Assembly: GCA_029553165.1 (NCBI GenBank)
Contig: JAKPCT010000244.1
Location: 1-44,262, forward strand
Length of the DNA: 44,262 bases
DNA from: Bacillota bacterium
GTDB taxonomy: Bacteria > Bacillota > UBA4882 > UBA8346
Direction: 5' to 3'
The notes under the pieces were generated by a model. That model was not told the origin of the DNA. It ran no database searches and saw only the letters and a program-made list of their open reading frames with translations. Made by a program: the position numbers and the translations under genes. Position 1 is the stretch's first letter, and each line of letters opens with the position of its first letter. Shown here in pieces: positions 1 through 6,724 of this stretch.

Positions 1-147
1 GTATGGTTGCGACCGGCATACACATGCACTTCCTAATAATTGAATGTCTGTTTATATTACCCATAAGGACTCATTTCTAATAAATGAAATATTGTGAATA
101 AGTGAGATTTTAAGAGAAAAATGAAGATCATAGAGGGAGGAGAGGGA

Positions 148-1830
148 ATGAACTCATTACTGTTAGCCATTATCACTTTTTTAGGCTTTATCGTAGCTTA
201 TAACACCTATGGAAAGTTTTTAAGCCGAAAGATCTTTGAAATTACAACCGGGAGGAAAACCCCTGCGGTTGAAAAAAATGATGGTGTTGACTATGTACCA
301 ACCAAAAAGGGAATATTATTTGGCCATCATTTTACCTCGGTTGCTGGGACCGGACCAATTGTTGGACCGGCAATCGGTGTTATCTGGGGTTGGCTTCCGG
401 CGGTCATTTGGGTGGTATTTGGTTCAATCTTTATGGGGGCTGTCCATGATTTTGGTTCCTTGGTGGTTTCAGCACGTAAAGAAGGAAAATCAATTGGAGA
501 ACTTACCGAAGAGATCGTTAGTCCAACCTCAAGGACGTTGTTTTTATTGATAATCTTCTTCTGTGTACTGATTGTTATTGCAGTTTTTGCAATGATTATG
601 GGTTTACTGTTCAACATGTTTCCCACCTCGGTTTTTCCCATCTGGTTGGAAATACCTATTGCGATAACTTTAGGCTGGCTGGTCTATAAGAAGAATGTTA
701 ATGTCACTCTGGTATCAATTGCAGCAGTTGTCTTAATGTATATCAGTATTTGGGTTGGAACATTTATCCCATTTAATATGCCTGGATTGATTGGTGGTTC
801 ACCGTTATTGACTTGGGTGGTTATATTACTGATTTATGGTTATATTGCTTCGGTACTTCCGGTCCATACATTGTTACAACCCCGTGACTATATTAATTCG
901 CATGAATTATATGTGGCAATGTTTTTACTGTTCATAGGTATGATTGTTAAACATCCTCCAATAGCAGCTCCTGCAATTCAGTTGAGTCCGGAGGGTGCTC
1001 CACCAATATTTCCGTTTTTATTCATCACGATTGCCTGCGGAGCAATCTCTGGTTTCCACAGTCTAGTTTCATCAGGAACCTCTTCCAAACAGCTGAAAGA
1101 GGAGAAAGACGCTTTATTGGTAGGATATGGCAGTATGTTGCTTGAAGGGGTTTTAGCAATTTTAGTAATTATTGCTTGCACCGCCGGGCTTGGTCCTGCT
1201 GAAGCCTGGACAAGTCATTACGCAAATTGGGCTGCGGCTGATGGTTTGGGAGCGAAACTTGGGGCATTTATTAATGGCGCTACTTACTTTTTGACTCCGT
1301 TAGGAATTTCCCCGATTTTAGCTAAGACGATCCTTGCGGTATTTGTTGTTAGTTTTGCCGGGACAACAATTGATACTGCTACCCGGATTCAACGCTATGT
1401 AGTTCATGAACTGGGAGATTGTCTTAAGATTAAGGCATTATCGGACAAGCATGTTGCTACATCGATTGTTGTATTGACTGCATTTTTATTAGCGATGGCC
1501 TCTCCAGAAGGTAAAGGGGCAATGATCTTATGGCCACTCTTCGGAGCAGCCAATCAATTATTAGCCGGTTTAGCCTTCCTAGTAATCACGGTGTATCTGG
1601 CTAAAAACGGCAAACCACTTGTTTATACATTAATCCCAATGGTGTTTATGATCGGGATGACCGGTTGGGGAATGATCTTAAATATGATCGAATTCTATCA
1701 GAATCAAAACTGGCTACTGTTAATTCTTGATATAATCATCTTAGGGTTGGAATTGTGGATGATTGTTGAAAGCGTGAACGTCCTTAACAGACATCGGTCC
1801 AGAAAACTGGAAGCGACAGCAGAAGCTTAA
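148..1830 (+). CDS. cstA: CstA-family carbon starvation protein (peptide/pyruvate transporter)
   Basis: A polytopic membrane protein of about 560 residues. The conserved CstA core is near the N-terminus: GHHFTSVAGTGPIVGPAIG, then the HDFGSLV and SARKEGKSIGE segments. Family members take up peptides or pyruvate across the cytoplasmic membrane during carbon limitation. The open frame begins at ATG 121, but AGGGAGGAG at about 134-142 sits correctly for ATG 148, so I use that start. The gene stands alone, with a strong terminator at 1850-1884. Family assignment is firm; the exact substrate cannot be read from the sequence. Confidence 0.93.
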   Translation: MNSLLLAIITFLGFIVAYNTYGKFLSRKIFEITTGRKTPAVEKNDGVDYVPTKKGILFGHHFTSVAGTGPIVGPAIGVIWGWLPAVIWVVFGSIFMGAVHDFGSLVVSARKEGKSIGELTEEIVSPTSRTLFLLIIFFCVLIVIAVFAMIMGLLFNMFPTSVFPIWLEIPIAITLGWLVYKKNVNVTLVSIAAVVLMYISIWVGTFIPFNMPGLIGGSPLLTWVVILLIYGYIASVLPVHTLLQPRDYINSHELYVAMFLLFIGMIVKHPPIAAPAIQLSPEGAPPIFPFLFITIACGAISGFHSLVSSGTSSKQLKEEKDALLVGYGSMLLEGVLAILVIIACTAGLGPAEAWTSHYANWAAADGLGAKLGAFINGATYFLTPLGISPILAKTILAVFVVSFAGTTIDTATRIQRYVVHELGDCLKIKALSDKHVATSIVVLTAFLLAMASPEGKGAMILWPLFGAANQLLAGLAFLVITVYLAKNGKPLVYTLIPMVFMIGMTGWGMILNMIEFYQNQNWLLLILDIIILGLELWMIVESVNVLNRHRSRKLEATAEA

Positions 1831-1849
1831 TCTTGAAGTAACGCATTTG

Positions 1850-1884
1850 AAAAAACCAGGTAAAGAAATTTCACCTGGTTTTTT
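1850..1884 (+). terminator. Rho-independent terminator after cstA
   Basis: A 12-bp perfect stem (AAAAAACCAGGT with ACCTGGTTTTTT) around an 11-nt loop, with the T-run in the right arm. It lies 20 bases after the cstA stop. Confidence 0.9.
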
Positions 1885-1899
1885 CTGTATAATTTCATA

Positions 1900-1928
1900 T
1901 TGCATAATGTTAATCGGGAGCGTAAAAT
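1900..1928 (+). promoter_or_regulatory. Candidate sigma-A promoter for the yjdF leader
   Basis: TTGCAT (1900-1905), a 17-bp spacer and TAAAAT (1923-1928), just past the cstA terminator. Transcription would start near 1935 and make a leader of about 125 nt before yjdF. Confidence 0.6.
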
Positions 1929-1934
1929 ATTTTT

Positions 1935-2058
1935 TAGAAACGTAAAAACACGGTCCGGTTGGTAGTCCGGGCGTCTTAATCAGCTTGATTAAGATCAGTA
2001 ACCTTCCCCCCTCGGGATGTCCGTCGTTTCGGTAATTGTAATTAGAGGGGGTTGTTTG
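1935..2058 (+). promoter_or_regulatory. Probable yjdF riboswitch
   Basis: A structured 5' leader before a yjdF-family gene, the known location of the yjdF motif RNA (reported to respond to azaaromatic compounds). Visible pairing: GTCCGG with CCGGGC around 1952-1972; a perfect 7-bp hairpin CTTAATC/GATTAAG at 1975-1993; and CCCCCTC (2007-2013) perfectly complementary to GAGGGGG (2045-2051), the Shine-Dalgarno of yjdF. The last pairing suggests control of translation initiation. The class rests mainly on context and this layout; I could not run a covariance model. Confidence 0.7.
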
Positions 2059-2415
2059 ATGAAGCTGACTGTATATCATGATGGTCAGTACTGGATTGGT
2101 GTCTTTGAGGAGACCGTCGGTTCTAAACTGAAGGCTTGCCGCTACGTTTTTGGGGCTGAACCGGCTGATCAGGAGATTCTGGACTTGATTAATTTGAAGA
2201 TGCTCAAGCTTTTAGAAACTGTTTCGTCAAGTATCCAGGTTAAGTCAGAAATAAAGCGTCCGATCAGTCCGAAGCGTTTGGCAAGACAGGCAGCTGCGGA
2301 GGTGCGGCAGCGGGGGATTTCGACGTACGCACAGCAGGCAATTGCTTTAGAACGGGAGAGTCGCAAACAATCCAGTAAAATTCAGACAAAAGCCGAGCGG
2401 GAAGAGATAGCTTGA
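2059..2415 (+). CDS. yjdF: YjdF family protein, C-terminal tail cut off by in-frame TGA
   Basis: A 118-residue protein starting MKLTVYHDGQYWIGVFEE, the signature start of the YjdF (DUF2992) family, of unknown function. I chose ATG 2059 because GAGGGGG at 2045-2051 is its ribosome site; an upstream ATG at 2017 lies inside the leader RNA. The frame stops at TGA 2413-2415 after KAEREEIA. The same frame then continues for 17 codons, HKRALAMAKAKARHRGR, to TAA at 2467-2469. Family members usually end in a basic K-rich tail finishing HRG[RH], so the stop separates the gene from its normal C-terminus. A CGA-to-TGA change would explain it; readthrough or a sequencing error are alternatives. Confidence 0.9.
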   Translation: MKLTVYHDGQYWIGVFEETVGSKLKACRYVFGAEPADQEILDLINLKMLKLLETVSSSIQVKSEIKRPISPKRLARQAAAEVRQRGISTYAQQAIALERESRKQSSKIQTKAEREEIA

Positions 2416-2472
2416 CACAAACGGGCTCTTGCTATGGCGAAGGCTAAGGCGAGACACCGTGGTAGGTAAGCG

Positions 2473-2513
2473 TTAAGCCCTAAATCTTCATTACATGATG
2501 ATTTGGGGCTTAA
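2473..2513 (+). terminator. Long hairpin after yjdF, possible terminator
   Basis: A 19-bp stem with one G-U pair and one mismatch (arms 2473-2491 and 2495-2513) and a 3-nt loop, directly after the second stop of yjdF. It lacks a proper T-run, so it may act as a transcript-stabilising or weak termination structure. Confidence 0.6.
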
Positions 2514-2687
2514 TCGTATAAATGTTAATTAAATTAGACAAAAAAGGAATTTTATACAAATAGCGAGAATTACGTTATGAGGGATTATTTTAAGCTTAAA
2601 CAGATTTAATCTTATACAGATTAAGATGAGCTACGGGGATAATAATGTAGCAAGTCATGGTGAAAAATCATAGAAACAGGTGATCGG

Positions 2688-3299
2688 ATGAGAAAGCAAT
2701 TATTACTTTTTTTATTGATGGCTCTATTGTTAACTTTTGGAACGGTTGAAGCTCAAGAACATCAATTAGTTGATCTGGCACAAGTAAATCCCCGAATCAT
2801 CATTGAACTAAAATATGCAACAACGGATAATTTTTTAAAGCAAAAGATCTACACTGATAATACCTGTTATGTACTTGGAATATTAGCAAACAAGTTAGAT
2901 CAGGCCCAAAAATTGCTGGAGCAAGATGGATTAGGTTTGAAAGTATATGATGGCTATCGCTCGGTAGAAGCCCAAAAGAAGATGTGGGCAATATGCCCGG
3001 ATCCGCGCTATGTTGCCAATCCTTATAAAGGCGGCTCCAATCACTGTCGCGGTGCGGCAGTTGATCTCACCATAATTGATAAGGACGGTAACGAGATGGA
3101 GATGCCAACGCCTTTTGACACTTTTGCGGAACGGGCGCACCAATACAGCTTGGCGCCTACCTCGCAACAACGACTAAACCGAATGTTACTTCGAACGGTG
3201 ATGAAACAAGTTGGGCTTCAATCCATTCGCACCGAGTGGTGGCACTATCAGTTACCTAATGCCAATAAATACCCGATTATTAATAAGGGAGGGTTTTAG
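2688..3299 (+). CDS. Secreted D-Ala-D-Ala dipeptidase, VanX/DdpX family (peptidase M15D)
   Basis: A 203-residue precursor with an N-terminal signal peptide (basic MRK, a Leu-rich core, likely cleavage near residue 22). The zinc site is intact: H119 and D126 in SNHCRGAAVD, H186 in EWWH with the catalytic E183. R91 in DGYRS matches the conserved arginine of VanX. The enzyme hydrolyses D-Ala-D-Ala. With a signal peptide it should act outside the membrane on released dipeptide, for wall turnover or nutrition. It would not then deplete the cytoplasmic pool as vancomycin-resistance VanX does, and no vanHA genes are nearby. AGGTGAT at about 2680 is the ribosome site. Confidence 0.9.
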   Translation: MRKQLLLFLLMALLLTFGTVEAQEHQLVDLAQVNPRIIIELKYATTDNFLKQKIYTDNTCYVLGILANKLDQAQKLLEQDGLGLKVYDGYRSVEAQKKMWAICPDPRYVANPYKGGSNHCRGAAVDLTIIDKDGNEMEMPTPFDTFAERAHQYSLAPTSQQRLNRMLLRTVMKQVGLQSIRTEWWHYQLPNANKYPIINKGGF

Positions 3300-3325
3300 T
3301 AAATAGATTGATTAAACGTGATTTA

Positions 3326-3354
3326 TTGACATCCGGAATGAATTTAAATATACT
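3326..3354 (+). promoter_or_regulatory. Strong sigma-A promoter of the purine pair
   Basis: A consensus TTGACA (3326-3331), 17-bp spacer, TATACT (3349-3354). Predicted start near 3361, about 30 nt ahead of the riboswitch aptamer. Confidence 0.85.
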
Positions 3355-3389
3355 AAATGATGGAGTTATTGATCGTTATAAACTTTTTA

Positions 3390-3459
3390 GCAATGTGACT
3401 GGCGGAAGTGGAGTTAACCACAGGGAGCATTGCGGACAGATTAGCCGACCGCCTGGGCA
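3390..3459 (+). promoter_or_regulatory. ZTP (pfl) riboswitch aptamer
   Basis: It carries the hallmark blocks of the pfl/ZTP RNA. P1 is GCAAT (3390-3394) with ATTGC (3429-3433). The conserved GTGACTGGCG follows at 3395-3404. P2 is GTGG (3408-3411) with CCAC (3418-3421), followed by AGGGAGC. The 3' pseudoknot block CCGCCTGGGCA is at 3449-3459. The ligand is ZTP or ZMP (phosphorylated AICAR), a signal of 10-formyl-tetrahydrofolate shortage. The downstream gene is AICAR transformylase, which uses exactly those compounds. The 3' block CCTGGGC is also the left arm of the terminator at 3452-3489, so ligand binding should block termination and turn the genes on. Confidence 0.93.
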
Positions 3460-3489
3460 AACGATGTTTGTTCAGGTTATTCTTTTTTA
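3452..3489 (+). terminator. Riboswitch expression-platform terminator
   Basis: An 11-bp stem CCTGGGCAAAC (3452-3462) with GTTTGTTCAGG (3466-3476), two G-U pairs, 3-nt loop, followed by a T-rich tract to 3488. Its left arm overlaps the conserved ZTP aptamer 3' block, which makes the two folds mutually exclusive. Confidence 0.88.
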
Positions 3490-3545
3490 GGTAGAGATAA
3501 TAACTTTATTAGAGTTTAACGATTATGAAGGGAGTTTGTATTGCA

Positions 3546-4721
3546 ATGGGACAGAAAGAGATTGTTCTGAAGTATGGTTGTAATCCGCATCAAAAACCGG
3601 CCCGAATTTATGCCAAAAATGGTAATTTACCAATTGAAGTTTTAAATGGCAATCCTGGTTATATCAATCTACTGGATGCTTTTAATGCCTGGCAGTTAGT
3701 GAAAGAATTGAAACAAGCCTTGGGATTGCCAGCGGCAGCTTCATTTAAACATGTCAGTCCTGCAGGAGCGGCGATCGGACTACCGTTGTCAGCGGAACTG
3801 AAAAAAGCATATTTCGTTGAGGATATCGAACTGACTCCGGTAGCCAGTGCTTATGCACGAGCCCGAGGGGCGGATCGGATGTCGTCTTTTGGTGATTGGG
3901 CAGCGATCAGTGATACTGTTGATGAAGCAACAGCCAAGATTTTAAGTAAGGAAGTATCGGACGGGATTATTGCGCCTGATTATACTCCGGAAGCATTAGC
4001 GATCCTTAGTAAGAAACGTAAGGGCGGTTATAATGTTTTAAAAGTTGCTCCTACCTATGAACCGGAAGAGATGGAGCTCAAAGAGGTCTTTGGAATTGTT
4101 TTTGAACAAAGACGGAATAATTTAAGTTTAGGACCGGAGTTGTTAACCAATATTGTAACCAAGAACAAGGACATTCCTGAAGCTGCAAAACAAGATTTGA
4201 TCATTGCAATGATTACTCTTAAATATACCCAGTCCAATTCGGTCTGTTTTGCTTTAGGCGGACAAGTCATTGGTTGTGGCGCAGGCCAACAATCACGGAT
4301 TCATTGTACCCGGTTGGCTGCTTCGAAAGCTGATATTTGGTACTTGCGGCAACATCCTGCGGTATTAAATCTTAAGTTTAAAGAGGGTATTGGTCGCCCG
4401 GATCGTGATAATGCCATTGACCAGTTCCTGCGGGATGATTTAACAGCACCCGAGCTTAAAGCGTTAAAAGAACTCTTTGATGTAGAACCGGAATTTTTGA
4501 CACCGGCGGCAAAACGGGAGTGGTTACAAGGATTAACTGGTGTTTCCTTGGGTTCGGACGCCTTTTTCCCATTCCGTGATAATATTGACCGGGCGAAACA
4601 AAGTGGCGTTAGTTATATTGTCCAACCCGGCGGATCGGTCCGTGATGATATTGTTATTGAAGCCTGTGATGAATACGGAATGGTAATGGCCTTTTCAGGA
4701 GTGAGATTGTTCCATCATTAA
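3546..4721 (+). CDS. purH: Stand-alone AICAR transformylase (PurH formyltransferase domain only)
   Basis: A 391-residue enzyme that transfers a formyl group from 10-formyl-THF to AICAR, giving FAICAR, the ninth step of purine synthesis. The catalytic Lys-His pair is K68-H69 in [21 protein letters not shown] near residue 13 and the [14 protein letters not shown] block are also typical. Normal bacterial PurH is about 510 residues with an N-terminal IMP cyclohydrolase domain; that domain is absent here and a separate cyclohydrolase follows. I use ATG 3546 (GAAGGGAG at 3527-3534), not ATG 3525, which has no ribosome site and precedes the conserved start. Regulated by the ZTP riboswitch upstream. 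Confidence 0.93.
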   Translation: MGQKEIVLKYGCNPHQKPARIYAKNGNLPIEVLNGNPGYINLLDAFNAWQLVKELKQALGLPAAASFKHVSPAGAAIGLPLSAELKKAYFVEDIELTPVASAYARARGADRMSSFGDWAAISDTVDEATAKILSKEVSDGIIAPDYTPEALAILSKKRKGGYNVLKVAPTYEPEEMELKEVFGIVFEQRRNNLSLGPELLTNIVTKNKDIPEAAKQDLIIAMITLKYTQSNSVCFALGGQVIGCGAGQQSRIHCTRLAASKADIWYLRQHPAVLNLKFKEGIGRPDRDNAIDQFLRDDLTAPELKALKELFDVEPEFLTPAAKREWLQGLTGVSLGSDAFFPFRDNIDRAKQSGVSYIVQPGGSVRDDIVIEACDEYGMVMAFSGVRLFHH

Positions 4722-4796
4722 AATTGAAACCAAGCCTGAAAGTGTTGGTTCGGGGATGCCCGGATTTGATCAATTTCAAAAGAGAGGAATGTTATT

Positions 4797-5531
4797 ATGA
4801 GCGATTTGCATCAGATTGCTGAGTCTAATATGAATAAATTAAAGGAGAATGTTTATCCGGGACGGGGAATTGTTATTGGGCAAACTCCCGATGGAAATAA
4901 CATGGTCCAGGTTTATTGGATCATGGGACGCAGTGATAACAGTCGCAACCGGATCTTTGTCGAAGCGGACGGTTTTGTTAAAACCCAGGCTTTTGATGAG
5001 TCAAAGGTTGTCGATCCTTCACTGATTATCTATTATCCCTTAAAATTTGTTGGTGACTGTCATATAATTTCCAATGGTGACCAGACTGATACGATTTATA
5101 ACAGCATTAAGAGTGGCGGAACCTTTGAAGCAGCTTTAAACACTCGTGAGTTTGAGCCTGATGCTCCAAACTTCACGCCGCGAATTTCGGGTGTTATTGA
5201 TTTCAGTGATCCGGTAGCCATTTATAAACTGGCGATCAACAAGACTGCCTTCAACCAACCGGAGTTTGGACAACGGCAGTACTTTAACTACCAAAAAGCC
5301 TTAGCAGGATTTGGTCATTGTATTCATACCTATCAAGGGGATGGTAATCCGTTGCCTTCTTTTACAGGTGAACCCTACTTAGTGAGATTGTTAAACAATA
5401 TTGATGAGACGGCTAACCTCTATTGGAGTTTACTGAACAATGAGAATAAAATATCACTGTTAGTAAAGTTTATTGATATCAAAACAAAAGCAACCAAGCT
5501 CAAGATCTTGAATAAGCATCTCGGGGATTAA
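4797..5531 (+). CDS. purO: IMP cyclohydrolase, PurO-type
   Basis: A 244-residue protein of the IMP cyclohydrolase-like family (the fold first known from archaeal PurO). The N-terminal YPGRGIVIGQTPDG segment is followed by a VYWIMGRSDNSRNR segment, which match the family's opening strands. It should close FAICAR to IMP. It follows the stand-alone transformylase after 75 bases, with its own GAGAGGAATG site, and ends in a terminator, so the two form one transcription unit that replaces bifunctional PurH. Fold assignment is good; the activity is inferred from family and neighbour. Confidence 0.85.
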   Translation: MSDLHQIAESNMNKLKENVYPGRGIVIGQTPDGNNMVQVYWIMGRSDNSRNRIFVEADGFVKTQAFDESKVVDPSLIIYYPLKFVGDCHIISNGDQTDTIYNSIKSGGTFEAALNTREFEPDAPNFTPRISGVIDFSDPVAIYKLAINKTAFNQPEFGQRQYFNYQKALAGFGHCIHTYQGDGNPLPSFTGEPYLVRLLNNIDETANLYWSLLNNENKISLLVKFIDIKTKATKLKILNKHLGD

Positions 5532-5554
5532 TTAGTTAAAATTACGTTAAAATT

Positions 5555-5588
5555 AAAACCTGTATTTGGCAGGTTTTAGTTTTTTTTT
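5555..5588 (+). terminator. Rho-independent terminator after the purine pair
   Basis: AAAACCTG (5555-5562) pairs with CAGGTTTT (5570-5577) around a 7-nt loop, followed by AG and eight T residues. Confidence 0.88.
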
Positions 5589-5631
5589 GGAGAAATAATA
5601 TAAAATTAAAAATATAATCAATAATTCAATA

Positions 5632-6129
5632 TTGAAAGTGGTGGAAGGTATGCAATATTGGGTGGAACGTAAGACTAAACTTACTGGGGAAGTAGTTAAT
5701 TACATTTGTGAATTGATTGCATCAGAACCACGAAGGTTGATCCTGAAATACGAGATTAACCAAAACTATCAGGTTGGTAATTTGGCATTGCGACCGGGAA
5801 TGATTACCTATGGATTTTACTGGCCGGAACGGAATTACACTTTGTATAAGTGGTTTGATCAAGATGGGACCTTGCTCGGGAATTACTTCAATATTGCTGA
5901 TTCAGTCCAGTTCGGCGACGAGGAAGTTTCCTGGCGTGATTTAGCAGTTGATATCCTGGTTTATCCGGACCAAACGGTTGAAGTTTTGGATGAATATGAA
6001 ATCCCTGAAAGTGTTGATACATGGGTTAGAATCTATATTGAGGCAACCAAACAAAATTTATTGCGACAGGTCCCGGCTATTATTGAAGAGACCGATCGGG
6101 CGTTACAAAAAGTAAATGAAGCAATTTAA
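5632..6129 (+). CDS. DUF402 protein (possible nucleoside phosphatase)
   Basis: About 165 residues. The central YTLYKWFDQDGTLLGNYFNI and the following DLAVDILVYPDQTVEVLDEYE are the diagnostic DUF402 blocks, including acidic residues that bind metal in characterised members. Some members hydrolyse nucleoside di- and triphosphates; whether this one does cannot be told. The start is uncertain: TTG 5632, GTG 5638 or 5641, and ATG 5650 are all in frame without a clear ribosome site. It follows the purine pair but behind a terminator, so it is probably separately transcribed with lemA. Confidence 0.8.
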   Translation: MKVVEGMQYWVERKTKLTGEVVNYICELIASEPRRLILKYEINQNYQVGNLALRPGMITYGFYWPERNYTLYKWFDQDGTLLGNYFNIADSVQFGDEEVSWRDLAVDILVYPDQTVEVLDEYEIPESVDTWVRIYIEATKQNLLRQVPAIIEETDRALQKVNEAI

Positions 6130-6149
6130 ATTGGTAACGGGATGGTTCA

Positions 6150-6704
6150 ATGGTTATTTCAATAATAATATTAGTTGTAATCTTGGCGGTACTCTGGTTT
6201 GTCGTAACCTATAATCAGTTGATCAAGTGGAAAAACCTGATGAATGAAGGCTGGAGTGGAATTGATGTTCAATTAAAACGGCGTCATGATTTAATCCCCA
6301 ACTTAGTTGAAACGGTTAAGGGATATAGCCGTCATGAAAAACAACTCTTTGAAGAGGTTGCAAGATTACGAAATCAATGTAGTAAAGCTGCGACTGTCAA
6401 GGAATATAGTAATGCTGAGAGTGCTTTGACACATGGTATCCAGAGTCTCTTTGCGGTTGCGGAAGCTTATCCCGATCTCAAGGCTAATCAGAACTTCTTG
6501 GTATTACACAAGAATCTGGTAGAGATTGAGGATGAGATCCAGATGGCACGGCGTTATTATAATGGAACGGTTCGGAATTTTAATATCTTGGCGGAGTCTT
6601 TTCCCAGTCTGCTGGTAGCAAAAGCAATGGGTTTTACAAAGGCGGATTTTTTCGAGATTGAAACAGTTGCTGAACGCGAGGCGCCTGGAGTAAATCTGGA
6701 TTGA
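6150..6704 (+). CDS. lemA: LemA family protein
   Basis: 184 residues with one N-terminal membrane helix (about residues 2-20) and a long helical domain. The family signature is clear: YNQLIKWKNLMNEGWSGIDV, then QLKRRHDLIPNLVETVKGY, and RYYNGTVRNFN towards the end. Function is not established for the family. It ends at TGA 6702-6704, touching the next gene, a DUF2207 protein, which is its common genomic partner; the two are probably translated together. Ribosome site is a weak GGGATGG. Confidence 0.92.
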   Translation: MVISIIILVVILAVLWFVVTYNQLIKWKNLMNEGWSGIDVQLKRRHDLIPNLVETVKGYSRHEKQLFEEVARLRNQCSKAATVKEYSNAESALTHGIQSLFAVAEAYPDLKANQNFLVLHKNLVEIEDEIQMARRYYNGTVRNFNILAESFPSLLVAKAMGFTKADFFEIETVAEREAPGVNLD

Positions 6705-6724
6705 CCTTTGATTTGGTGAAAGTG

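Noticed and set aside
1-147. Promoter or other element at the left edge
   Set aside because: I found no convincing -35/-10 pair or hairpin in this stretch.
2017-2058. Longer N-terminus for YjdF from ATG 2017
   Set aside because: It lies in the structured leader; the ribosome site and family start point to ATG 2059.
2413-2415. TGA as a sense codon across this genome
   Set aside because: TGA terminates several intact genes here (lemA, the DUF2207 gene, gerW), so it is a normal stop.
3308-3490. 60-codon plus-strand ORF before the AICAR transformylase
   Set aside because: It covers the promoter, ZTP aptamer and terminator; no ribosome site and no protein-like composition.
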